Assembly: GCF_964355755.1 (NCBI RefSeq)
Contig: NC_092675.1
Coordinates: 17,871,312-17,935,311, forward strand
DNA length: 64,000 nt
DNA from: Antedon mediterranea
Lineage: Eukaryota; Echinodermata; Crinoidea; Comatulida; Antedonidae
Reading direction: 5' to 3'
Part shown: piece by piece, positions 36,205 to 47,834 of the stretch
Position numbering within the stretch: position 1 is the stretch's first letter
Layout of the letters: each line of letters begins with the position of its first letter
Translations under genes and position numbers: made by a program
The notes under the pieces: generated by a model
Seen by the model: only the letters and a program-made list of their open reading frames with translations
What the model was told of the DNA's origin: nothing
Database searches by the model: none

Positions 36205-38690
36205 ATTCCAATCCATGTAACTAATTAATTTAGAGATTGTCTAATTTTAAATTACTATTTAACTATATAGTCTTAGTCAATATTTCCTATCGAGTTTTTT
36301 TTTTAATTATGGCCCTTTTAGAAAAAGACATAATAACATTTTTATCTGAAATAGTTATTATTTTGACTCAGGAACTTCAGATAGTAATAATATGTGCACA
36401 AGTAATGTATGCATTTGATTTGATAACCACAAACAGCAGGATTCGGCTGCGTTCGGCCTGATGTCACGTCACCTCTGTATCCCCCAGGTGCATCACGCTG
36501 TTGGGACATAATCCAAGATCGAAAGTTCATGTCAACAGATGTAATTTTCCTTGATAGTTGTTTGAAATTTCTGACAAATATTTTAAATATTTCAAATCTA
36601 ATCTTCAATAAATTAGTTAAAACAATTGTAATATTAAACTGTGTAATGACGTTTGTAAAATATCAAATTATTCCGTTGCTGTTATGCCATTAAAACCAGA
36701 TCTCTTTGCGGGAATGAAGGTTCCTTAATGTACCGTACTGAAGGCCTATGTATTCTTTTCTATGAAAAACCCGGATTTATTGTAGCTGCATTCAAAAGAT
36801 CGGGTTGTTATAACTTTATAGAAAGACAAAAGCGGATATATTTTATAGTTCTTGTGCCGAAATAGAAATTCTTTAAGCTGTGATGTACGGTACGGACATT
36901 GACAGGTGATACAAATCATGACGTTTTAAGGTATCATCATATCGCACCTGTTGTCTGTTAGTAAGAATTTAAAACACGCGTGCTTCTAATGATACGCATA
37001 AGAAGTACTATTACCATAAGTAAATGTAATGTTATAGCTCTATCTTGTCCACGGCTAGCAATTTTAATTTTCATAAATTATGTTCAGTGTCGACGTAACC
37101 TACTTATCATTTTCAAATTCATCACCTCAAATTTCTTTCTTGATTTTGTTTTACGCCTTATATGAAATTTACTTCGTGATCTTCTTTCTCTTATCCTACT
37201 ATCATTGTTAATTACCTGGTCATCATCACAATGATTTTAGGCCTATCTATTTCTACCCTTTAAATTTCAACTTTTTAAAACTACCGCAGGCTTATATACA
37301 TTTTGAAAGTTAGCATTAATAACAGGGTGGCTATCTAACTACAAATGTAGGCCTACTTTTAGCTGACCTACATAACCCCACGTATAATATACGTGTGTCG
37401 GCCGGGTATACAAAGTAGACGCTAATTGTAACACGTAATATCTGATTGCATCAGAGAATTGAGTAGTTGACGCCCTCTAAAGAACAAAATGCCCTGCTAT
37501 CTCTAGTTTATTTCAGTGAAATGGTTTGCCTGCAGTGACAATCATTGCGATTTAACTTGACAACATTACAATTAATTGTTTCAAATGGGTTAAAGGTGTT
37601 TAGCTTATGATACAAATGCTACAAGTATATAGTGCTGGCTAAATATTGTTGATGAAACTGAATATAAAGTAACTTGTATTTTCTTTCAATATATTGATGT
37701 AGTTATTTTTCAACTGAGAAAGAGATCATTCTTTACTAAATAAAAAAGAGAGATATTGTAATTAAAGTTTAAACATTACTAAGGTATAATATTACTAAAT
37801 ATCCTTGTACAAATATATAGAAAAGATCATATAAATTGGAAAAAGAAGAAGATGTAATCAAATAACAAGTTATGCTGAACAGGGGCTTTCTAAAAAGAAC
37901 AAAGACTGAGAAGATATGACGTTCAATGCAGAATGACGATTACGATTTCAAACAAACAATAAATGTTACCAAAACTTCAGAAGATTCAATAACATTTCTA
38001 ATTAAAGGCGATGTTTATATAAAATTGTGTTGTTGATAGTGTTGATAGGCTACTATTAGTATTAGGCCTATAGGTAACGGTAAGGATGTTAGACAGAAAT
38101 AGTACACGGTAGTAACATGTCATAAGGTCCAAAATAGTTGGGACAGAAGCCATGAATGAATATGTAAAATCTAACGTTTCTCTCTAACTAACTGAGCTTT
38201 AAGTTACACATTACTTTATTGCAAATAACTTAGCGTTTCAAATACATATTCAGAACATCTCTTACCAACCTAGATATTATGCCAGACGTACAGATATGCC
38301 GGTTTTTGTCTATTATTGTGGCTGTAAGCTGAAATGCTAATGAATACTTATTAAATTCTTAATATGCGCCGACCTAAAAAATTTAATAATGCGGATGTAA
38401 ATCAAGTGCACAAGTCGTCTCTTTTATGCAAAGCTGTAAAACTGTCTTCCTGCTCCATCAATAACTGACCATTCCGGTAAGATAAATGATAGGCTAATAC
38501 AATAACAATAACACAAATGCAATCCTACAGAAAGACAAAATTAATATCAGGCCACTGTGAAATTGCAAAACCAAAATAATCAATGTGTAAGATGATGCCA
38601 TAGTAAGGCTGTCTTCACAGCATTTGACAAATATTGTAAGAATTTTACTAAAGTTGCCTGAAAAAAAGATCCGAGTTTAAAAAAAGAGCT
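36205..38690. other. Intergenic stretch, no gene seen
   Basis: The frames at 36237-36608 on opposite strands overlap and neither is supported. Confidence 0.45.
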
Positions 38691-38699
38691 AATTTGCAT

Positions 38700-38960
38700 T
38701 GTTGCTTATATAATTTTGTCTAGGCCTATACCTTTTTTCTTTATTATTTATGTCTTACTTCTCTTACTCAAGTTCAGAAAATTCATTACATTGTTTTATT
38801 ATTTTATGTATCGCAGGCTGAGTGTACTATATATATTTTTAATTTGTTTGGCTTATAACGTTTTTTTAATTTGTATGTAGTTTAAGTTGACTGCACCATT
38901 ATTGAGTTTGTTGTCATTGAATGTTTGTTTTGGTCAATAAAGTTATTATTATAATGAATA
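38700..38960 (+). mobile_element. Possible LINE 3' remnant
   Basis: T-rich sequence ending GGTCAATAAAGTTATTATTATAATG resembles a non-LTR 3' end. There is no coding part and no second copy in this window. Confidence 0.25.
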
Positions 38961-38964
38961 TTCT

Positions 38965-41440
38965 TTATTAATATCATTTATTAAAGATAGTAATTGAACA
39001 GGCTATTTTAATAATTAAAAAAAGGCCGCGATTACACCAATTATACGTATTGTTCTAATAATTATTCAATTCAATTATAATTTATTAAGAAATTGCAAAT
39101 ATACACAGGTAAATAATATTGCAAGATATAGTGCAGAAAAGTCCATAATACCTACAGATAAAGCCACATTATATCGAGTAATGTTTATTCAATTTTGAGT
39201 GCGATTCTTCTGTTGGATTATAAGAACATAACATTTTATAGCTTTTAATTATGCTAGGGCTTTCGAGCAAGTAATACATTTTTTATGTTTAATTTTCACT
39301 TTAGGCGAAACTGTCAAATTCATGAAATATTGAAAAGAGTTTTACGCTGAACTTTGAATTTTAAAATATACATTATTCATATTACGTTATTATTGAACAG
39401 TCCATTTTGGAAACGTAAAACCAATGAATTATAATTGATTTTGTAACTTAGCTATCTAAGGGTAATTGTAATTGTAATTGTAATAGTTATAGCTTTAAAA
39501 TGAAACACAGGAATGAGTTTTTTTGTGTCAATAATTCAAATGTATAATGTGCAATCACACAAGCCATCACGTTAATTATTTCGTGATTTCAAAGAAACAC
39601 GGGAGGTTTCTAAATGTGCGCGAGTCAGTTTCTAACTAATGTCTCACTGACGAAAGTCAATCAATCAATCATCGACATTTTTATTCCATAATCAATATAA
39701 AAACATATACAAATACAATACAAATAATATGATAATGGAATAGGATACAAAATAAGTACAAGTGCTTTAAATAACGCTAACAAAAAAGAAGAAACATTAG
39801 TAAAAAAAAAAATATAAAAAAAACCAAAATAACATAATGTGATTTACTTAACTTAGGCCTAACTATTTCTATTGATATAATCTCTGTTAAACAAAGTGGA
39901 TCGTTTCTTATCTTTAGCTAAACATTTTTTTTTAATGTACTCTATCTCGAATGCCTTACCAATCTATAAAAAAGCTACTAACAATGTTATGTTTAATGTG
40001 TCCTGCTTAAAATTACAGACAAGTATAAAATACTACAGTAGTTATTGTTTTAAATCTGCAATGTATTTTTATAGAATATTTCTCTCTGCCTGACTCGAAA
40101 GAATAATTAGTAACTACAGGCCTAGTTAATTACGATTGTAATTTATATCTACTGCTATACACCACAAGCAATCGGAAAATGTTCGTATATTACATGTGTA
40201 CAGAAAATTGATGATACCCATACAAAATCGTTTAGCAAACTATACGTTATAAGTTCCTCTTGCCTGACTTGAACAAGAAGATTAATTTCGGACTTAAGTG
40301 TTAATACATCAGCTTAATGTGAAGCTTGAACCCTTTTCAAGTAAATACTACTATATTGCAGTACGTAGCTTTGATTTAAAGTCAAGAATTAACAAAGGAT
40401 AAACGAAATTTATCATTTGTTAACAAACAAACTGGCTGTTCAAACAAAAGTCATTTCAGACATCCATTTAAAGAGAACACGTTTACTGTGTAATTGTATT
40501 TTAAATGTGTTAGGTTGTTTTCAGACCGTTATGACTGGATTGAAACTAACATGTTGGATAATAGCGTAATTTTGTAGGCCTACTTAGACAAGATTTCAAA
40601 TTTCATTCTTATGCCTGTTTACACTACGACGATAAATAGAAAAATATTTTTCCTTAGAAGGAAAGTTAGTCTGCTGGACACGTGGCGCGCCATTCGGTAT
40701 ATGCCATGGTATGCTTGGTAGCATGTATATCTGTTTTATCGTACTAATATTTGCCAATCTTTAAGAAGGATTTCTATTGTTATTTTATGATGATAATTGA
40801 CAAATAAAGCATTTCAGTATTCAGGATACGCGATGGACATACCAGATTTTACAAGAATGTCCACAATCATTTCTTCATTACCATAACTGTAAAAGAAAAC
40901 TCTGAATGTTTGAGTATATTATGAAGACATAACAGCACGTTACGAGCAAGTTACGATATATTTATTTTCTATTTGTTATGCTTTTAAGAAAATCAATTAT
41001 GATTTTATAATGATTTACCAAACCTTATTTATCAAAATTAATTAATGTTCTGTCACAAATTTATGAATACACATTAAAGAGTAACATTGAAATGTTCCCT
41101 GTTACAACTTTATGAGAATTTAAATTGAACATGAGCTTTTATCTTTTATGATATAAATTGAATACGGCTTGGAAGGCTCGACAACGCTAATCATATTTGT
41201 TCGTAAGTTTTGAGTTTCGAAGACATGCGTTTTTATTGCTTTGCATTCAACAGCAGGCACCACGATGAACGTCTATTAAACAGTCGACATGTTATGACTG
41301 TCGCAATATATTTATTTCCATTTCAGCTTCATTTATCTCAGAGGCACTAAGTTTTCCCTCTTTTCGTGTAGTCAAACACAAGCTTAACAAAGTCTTTCAT
41401 TTTTATACATCTTCTCTTCTTTTACACTTTTGTCCAATCC
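38965..41440. other. Intergenic stretch, nothing recognised
   Basis: A short run of (TAATTG)n-like repeats lies at 39462-39486 and an A-rich run at 39780-39830. No genes are supported. Confidence 0.45.
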
Positions 41441-41449
41441 GGAGACAGA

Positions 41450-41614
41450 CAGTGGCGTAACTCAGAGGCCTGAGGCCCCTGATTTAGGAACCCCAAGTAG
41501 CCCTCCAACGTATCTTTTAGTGCCTGTTGTTCCTTTGAACATTTCTCAGGGGCCCTCATAAGCTCCGGGGCCCCTGGGTTTAGCCAGAAAGCGCTCATAG
41601 CCGTTACGCCACTG
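41450..41614. mobile_element. hAT-type MITE, 165 bp
   Basis: Perfect 12-bp inverted ends CAGTGGCGTAAC and GTTACGCCACTG. The 8-bp flanks are GAGACAGA on the left (41442-41449) and GAGAAAGA on the right (41615-41622), an 8-bp target duplication with one mismatch, which is characteristic of hAT elements. The interior is GC-rich with no coding capacity. A related end fragment lies at 63055-63105 inside an SGPL1 intron. Confidence 0.85.
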
Positions 41615-41629
41615 GAGAAAGACGATTTA

Positions 41630-43618
41630 ATGCTTGCTATTAGCATTTTTGGGTTACTAAGGTCAAGTAAAAGAAAGCATGTACTGTATAAAAGGTTCAT
41701 AAAAAACCCTACTGTAAAAAACAAAAATACGTATAAAGAATTTAAAAAAGCTTTTGCACGCACGTGCAAAATCGCCAAAAAGATGTATTATGAAAATCTT
41801 TTCAATCGAACAAATGGTAATATTAAAAAAACATGGAATGTTATAAATGATGTAATTGATCCGAATAAAGGAAAAACTAAAGTTCCATCTTCTTTTACAC
41901 ATAGCAATGAAACTATACATGGTTGCGAAAATGTTGTAAATCATATTAATGATTATTTTATTAATGTAGGTTGTAAGGTTCGAGACAATATTGAGTCTAC
42001 TACGACAAAATATTCTGAATACCTCACAAACAAACAACGCAACTCAATGTTTTTTTGCTATGTTGATGAGGAGGAGGTACTAAAAGTTATTGAATCTCTC
42101 GATTCAAACAAAGCCTCCGGATTTGATGACATTTCAGCTAAAGTTGTAAAGGAAGTAAAATACAATATTTTAAAGCCGCTGACATATATTTTTAATTTAT
42201 CACTTCAAACTGGACTAATACCAGGGAAGTTGAAAATTTCCAAAGTAGTTCCCATACATAAAAAAGGGGACCGCCATTTGGCCTCAAACTATCGTCCCAT
42301 ATCGCTGTTGCCCATTTTTTCGAAAGTTTTTGAAAAGATTATCCATAATCAATTATACAATTATCTTACAAAATGTAAAGTGTTAAGCAACAATCAATAT
42401 GGATTTAGAAACAAACACTCAACTTCTCATGCTATGATCGACTTGGTCCATAAAATATTAAATGCATTTGAAAAAAAGGAATATGCACTTACTACCTTTA
42501 TGGATTTGTCAAAAGCGTTTGACATTATCGATCACAGTATTCTGTTGAGCAAATTGGCGCATTATGGTATAAGAGGCATCGTTTTAATGTGGTTTAGAAA
42601 CTATTTAAGTGGCCGCAAACAATATGTTTATGCCAACGGTAGATCATCATGTTTAAAAGACACCAATATAGGGGTGCCACAGGGTTCTGTTTTAGGACCA
42701 CTTTTGTTTTTAATTTACATCAATGATATAAGTCGAGCAAGTAGTAAAATAGATATAATTAGTTTTGCTGACGACACAACTTGTATAACAAGGGGAGATG
42801 ACCCTACAATGTTAAACCATACTATGAATATTGAACTAGAAAAAATAAACGTATGGCTTAAAGCAAATAAACTGTTACTGAATGTCAGCAAAACTAATTA
42901 CGTTGTTTTTAGAACTAGCCAAAAGAACTTTGACAAAAACCAGTTTAAAATAAAAATGAATAATGTGTTATTACATAGAAAAGAAAATGTGACATTTCTA
43001 GGTGTAATGTTAAACGAAAATCTTAACTGGAAACATCACATACAGCTTATTAGGAAAAAAATGTCTAGGGCAATTGGTATACTTTTAAAAGTAAGAGAAT
43101 TCTTTCCTCATAAAGTCCGTATTAGTCTTTATAACACCTTAGTATTACCTCACCTTCAGTATGGTAACTTAATATGGGGAAATACATACAAGAGCACGTT
43201 AGAAGTAATACTAAAACTCCAAAAGAGAGCTGTAAAATGCATTACCTTCTCTAAATCCAGACAAGCCTCAGAGCCACTGTTTAAGAAACTAAAAATATTA
43301 AACGTTTATGATATTTACAAAGTAAACGTCATAGGATTTATGGCAAACGTAAAATTCAATGAATTACCACATCACATTTTAAATATTTTTAATTACTGTG
43401 ACAGTATTAGGCCTACTCATAACCTCAGAACAGAAACTGAATTCGAAATTCCCTTCACAAGACTAACTTGCAGTCAACAGTTTATACACATATATGGACC
43501 AAAATTGTGGAAAGAATTCACTTGTAATGGTGGTAATAAACCGGTTATCTTAAAGAAACAAAATAAATGTATAAAAAAACAGGTTAAAAAATACTTTTTA
43601 TCACTATATGCTGATTAA
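41630..43618 (+). CDS. LINE ORF2 fragment: reverse transcriptase, CR1/Jockey-like group
   Basis: An uninterrupted 662-codon frame of a non-LTR retrotransposon. Residues 10-80 are the linker that normally follows the endonuclease (GLLRSSKRKHVLYKRFIKNP). The reverse transcriptase runs from about residue 145 to 440: SNYRPISLLPIFSKVFEKI (219-237), the first catalytic Asp in MDLSKAFD (291-298), GVPQGSVLGPLLFLIYIND (348-366), and the catalytic pair in FADDTT (379-384). A C-terminal domain with WGNTY and KLQKRAVKCI follows. The apurinic endonuclease that should precede it is absent, so the copy is 5'-truncated and the ATG at 41630 is simply the first in frame; the frame in fact runs back into the adjacent MITE. 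All catalytic residues are present and there is no frameshift, so insertion was probably recent. The signature DLSKAFD/FADDT places it in the CR1/L2/Jockey assemblage rather than RTE or L1. Confidence 0.92.
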   Translation: MLAISIFGLLRSSKRKHVLYKRFIKNPTVKNKNTYKEFKKAFARTCKIAKKMYYENLFNRTNGNIKKTWNVINDVIDPNKGKTKVPSSFTHSNETIHGCENVVNHINDYFINVGCKVRDNIESTTTKYSEYLTNKQRNSMFFCYVDEEEVLKVIESLDSNKASGFDDISAKVVKEVKYNILKPLTYIFNLSLQTGLIPGKLKISKVVPIHKKGDRHLASNYRPISLLPIFSKVFEKIIHNQLYNYLTKCKVLSNNQYGFRNKHSTSHAMIDLVHKILNAFEKKEYALTTFMDLSKAFDIIDHSILLSKLAHYGIRGIVLMWFRNYLSGRKQYVYANGRSSCLKDTNIGVPQGSVLGPLLFLIYINDISRASSKIDIISFADDTTCITRGDDPTMLNHTMNIELEKINVWLKANKLLLNVSKTNYVVFRTSQKNFDKNQFKIKMNNVLLHRKENVTFLGVMLNENLNWKHHIQLIRKKMSRAIGILLKVREFFPHKVRISLYNTLVLPHLQYGNLIWGNTYKSTLEVILKLQKRAVKCITFSKSRQASEPLFKKLKILNVYDIYKVNVIGFMANVKFNELPHHILNIFNYCDSIRPTHNLRTETEFEIPFTRLTCSQQFIHIYGPKLWKEFTCNGGNKPVILKKQNKCIKKQVKKYFLSLYAD

Positions 43619-43795
43619 CAACACCTTTGTTTATTTAAGTTCTATATACTTGTTCTTATGTAAAAGGGTCCTACAAAAAAACGAAGCTATAGCTTTTTTA
43701 TGCAGGATCCCTGTTCTCAGTTGTACTGTAATTATGATGTACTGTAATTGATGACTAAATAAATGTGGAATAAATGAAAAAATGAAAAATGTACT
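43619..43795 (+). mobile_element. 3' untranslated region and tail of the LINE
   Basis: TATGTAAAAGGGTCC, then GATGACTAAATAAATGTGG, then an imperfect (GAAAAAT)n tail to about 43795. The same order is seen in the truncated copy at 10165-10410. Confidence 0.75.
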
Positions 43796-43799
43796 TGCG

Positions 43800-46330
43800 C
43801 CAAACACGCTATGTAAACTAGTTCATTAACTATCAGACAAAATGGAACAAAAGCTCATGTTAAAGAAACATCGTGAGTAGATTTGTTTTGATGTTAAATA
43901 TTAATCTATAAAATCGTATGCTTTTTCCAGTAATTAATTACAGCATATTTCAGGTGCATTTTAACAATTTAACGACCTATGTTGAACCGTAGATTATGAT
44001 TTGTATTACTATAAAATATATGTATTTTACACACATATATTCTGTTTTTATTTGTATAAGCAACATTTACCCTCATCAAACAAAACTTAATATAGGTTAC
44101 TTCGATTCTGAACTACTCGAGACATTTTAGTAGAACACAGAACTAGAAATGACCGGAGAACATGCAATTTATACACATTATCTTTTATGGCACAGATATT
44201 CTATCGGAGATTTTAAAATATAAATTAATAGTCGGTGGAAATTCATAGACTTGTATTATCCTTTTTTATGTTATCCACCCGTCGGCGTTTTGATTTTTGT
44301 GTGGAAAATTAGTATTATAGGTATGAAACGCCATATGTGCCAAAATATTACGTTTTTATTAATATTATTTCAAAATACGGTCTTTATTTCATTTGGTATC
44401 CCAGCTTTGATCAATCAAGCAGAATTAATTATTTTGAAGTGTTTTACAGCTTTTGCAATACCGCAATTGGCCGCAGCGCTTGTGAAGTTTTCCGGGATTG
44501 AAGAAGGTATACTTACTGTCAACTTAGGATGCCGCGCGGTTTATGTGCTAGGCATATTGTCTATTTACATATCGTCTATAGATTTACATATCGTCTTTAT
44601 TTTAGAGCGTTGGGTGCAATAAAATAATAATTTGGTTACATGACACTAACGATAGTCGAGAGAAAATAGCACTGACTTTCACGAACAATGGCAGGTAATT
44701 AGATTTTACAAATCAGGGGAAATAAAAATGTTATCAATTTATGAAATTGTGATTTGGAAAGTTATAAAATGTGTCCTCGGATTCAATCTATTTATTTGTC
44801 TGTAATACATATACGTTACGATCAATTACTATAATACTGGACATGGATAGCGTACCACTGCTAAAAAAATACCCGATAGAATCATATGGTTTACCAAATT
44901 ATACAATATTATTTCATGATTTTCTTTTTATTGCAACGTCAGGGGTTCCGCTGGCGTAACGTTGAATTTTGCTCTTGATGTAAATACTATAGCCTACTCT
45001 TGGGAACAACTGTATAAAAACACCCACCAAATACTATTTATAATTAGACGACTGTTTACACGGAGAGGAATTAATAACTTTCACTATTTGTATTGGCGCT
45101 CGAGAATCGGTTTTTGTGTTGATATCCACGAGGGGTGGCTAAAATCGCAGTGTATCTCACTGTGACCGAAGGCAAGTACTGAAATTTCTACAGCGTATGA
45201 AAGGAAAATGGAATATTTGAAATAACAGAAAGAAGACTAAACATCAATGAAAGTTCAAGTACATCCAAGTAAGGTTAGTGTCTTCTAGTAATATTTGATA
45301 CTGATTTAAACATTTTCTAATAATTTGTTAATAGGCATAAAGACCACCATGATGGTTGTTTTTTCAGGAGTAAGACTGTACGAGTTATTATGCAGATGGG
45401 ACAAGTCGAAGACAGTTATAGATTCTAATCATGCAGCTAAACAATGGTTATCTTTATCTAATGACTATAATCATAGATTGTTTGTATTGTGAACCAAGTC
45501 ACAGTGACGTGACTCTTTCTTACTCCGAACGTCGACGCGCCTCGGGTAGTTTTCACATTACGTCGTGTCCTAATCTTTTAAGTGGTACACTAGAACCTTA
45601 CTAATACAATATTGATGTACGAGTCGCACTTGTTTCATTTCCCAATAATATTATCGGTATTTAACGATTCATTTAATTCTGTTTTTTCTAAGCGTTTTCC
45701 AAAGGAGATTTGTGAGTTTAGTTGTTTCATTTAACATGTTCTAAAGGCTCTGCAGATGCGTAATTTTTAATGAAACAGATACAATATTCTTTGCTGCATT
45801 GGTTTTTAGATTCAAACTAACCAAACAACATGTCTTTGGCTCATTCAATTTGTCATTACTTCTAGTAAACCAAAGCGTAAATCAGTCGAAAACCATCATT
45901 AAATCGATTTTAGGCACGGTTGTCTTAGCTAAATGCATTGACGTTCATGACAATATAAATTGTTCGTATTTATGCTTCTTGAAGAGTTAGCAACAGACTA
46001 AAGGGTTCAATGTTCAACAAATATTAATCGGTAACTTTCCGACTCATTATGATTATACATTGGTACGCATCGTACCATTTTTTAATTTGTACGACGCATC
46101 CTAAATATTGAGTCACATGGCGTTCAAATAATATCTGGCTATTTACACATACAATTGATTCTTTTTAATATGAGGCCAAATGCCATGGATATTAGTACAA
46201 ACTCCTACTCTACTTTGTAATCTTCTGTGCCATATATACCCATTCTAAAGTGATTGTAAATCTCGATAAAATCATTTATTTTCCAATATTTAATTTGTAT
46301 AAGTTATATTGTGGTTGTCATGGTTTTAGA
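43800..46330. other. Intergenic stretch, no certain gene
   Basis: The longest frame (44251-44622, 123 codons) is hydrophobic and ends LERWVQ. It could be a broken membrane-protein exon, but its length is near chance and no family is clear. Confidence 0.35.
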
Positions 46331-46333
46331 TAA

Positions 46334-46466
46334 AGCTAGTGGGAACTAGTACTCAGGAGTAATGCAAGTGACCAATTGCGACACTATGAATATTCCGAAT
46401 TGTCGCTTGTGATTGGTCAACTCACTTGCGTTGCGTGTACGCCATTGCGTGGATACCAAGACTTGG
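46334..46466. mobile_element. MITE, AGCTTGG family, copy F, degenerate
   Basis: The ends are rearranged (AGCTAGTGGGAACTAGT on the left; GATACCAAGACTTGG on the right). The interior is clear: GTGACCAATTGCGAC and CGCTTGTGATTGGTCAA, then TTGCGTTGCG. Confidence 0.6.
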
Positions 46467-46469
46467 TCA

Positions 46470-47730
46470 ATGATCTCATGTTTTGGGTAACCTGGATTGA
46501 ATTACGGGGGAAACGTAAGTCTTCTCCTACGATGTATAAGTGGGTCAAACATTTGTAAATGAGACATCAATTATCTTGATTTCAATGACCATTTTCCATT
46601 AATTCAAGTATTTAGTACAAAATTGACTTACCTCATTACCAAAATCATTCAGATTTTCAGAATTTGTCAAAATGATACGTTCTGTTTTCAATCACGCCGA
46701 CTATTTTGTCCGTGTTGTTATTGTATATTATCAATCAACGCCGAAGTAAGAGCTTAATGAGGATGAACAAAAACCGGGATAAAGGGTACGCAGATTTACT
46801 ACGTTGAAATCACGTTCGTACGTATATGCCCACACACTAAAATGCAACGCAGATAGATACGTGTGTACAATCGGTTTTGCACAGCTAACCAGTTGAACGA
46901 TGTCTAACATAACCGACTGTGATTGGAATGTCATCTTAGGAATGATGGCCAGGTGTATACGGTATCGTACTATACGTAAAGGTAGGTTACAATTCAACCT
47001 CAAATCAAATCAAATCCCGGCGTGTCACAGTGGTCAAAACTGCTGTTTCTATCCGTTCCATTAAAATTAGTATCGTATAATATTACTTGTAGTTTGCTTA
47101 GTAAATCAACAAAAGTAATCGGGGGAAAATTAGGACTATTTTTAACAGTAGGCCTAAGAGTTTCTTAATTCAATGAAGCGAGATCTCCTTCTCTAGAGTA
47201 TAGGTAAGTCTGTGTTTTTATTATGTCGTTAGTTAAAGATCTGTCGTCAATAACCTGCTCAATAAAATGGAGATTAATGTAAATCGATAGTATTGTATAC
47301 ATTACTAATATGCAATAAAACAAAGCGAAGAACAATGGCCAATTAATAGAAAACCAATTTTCATCTGAGTCTGAGAAAAGGTAGATAACCAAGCAATCAA
47401 CATTTTTAATGTATAGGGCCTATCAGTATTTTAAGTTAAGTAAAATAATATAGGTCTACTTCAGATAGTATTAATAATAGTATGACTAGTGAATATTTTT
47501 TTTAACTAAACGTTTTATACAATAATATTACAAAACGTTTTTAAATATAAATAAATCTGTAATAGCAATTCATTATTATTATTTAATTTCATCAGTAACA
47601 TTTTATCTTTTATAGCAACTATCAATCAACAAGAATTAATTTTGTATATTCATTGAGGTAGGTCTATAGCTGGCGGATCGTTGCAAGAAACTTGACAATT
47701 AATACATGTGGCTTCTCTTTTTCTAGGATA
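46470..47730. other. Intergenic stretch, nothing recognised
   Basis: A short (CAAAT)n run at 46999-47016 recalls the tail of the LINE fragment at 13.6 kb but has no coding part. The frames at 46731-47003 and 47165-47392 are unsupported. Confidence 0.4.
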
Positions 47731-47734
47731 TGTG

Positions 47735-47830
47735 TGTACTTTAAAGAACCTGCACATCTTTCAAAACGAGTAGGGGGTTACTCCAGTCTCCTAGTTCACA
47801 CGGCCACTCTGTAACACACAGCCACTACTT
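47735..47830 (+). mobile_element. SINE body fragment
   Basis: TTTAAAGAACCTGCACATCTTTC, then ACGAGTAGGGGGTTACTCC and CACAGCCACT, matches the reverse complement of 10605-10690, the body of the tRNA-derived SINE. The tRNA head is missing. Confidence 0.7.
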
Positions 47831-47834
47831 AAAA

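Noticed and set aside
41422-41778. 118-codon minus-strand frame
   Set aside because: It is the reverse of the hAT MITE and the start of the LINE frame; GC-rich MITE sequence explains its openness.
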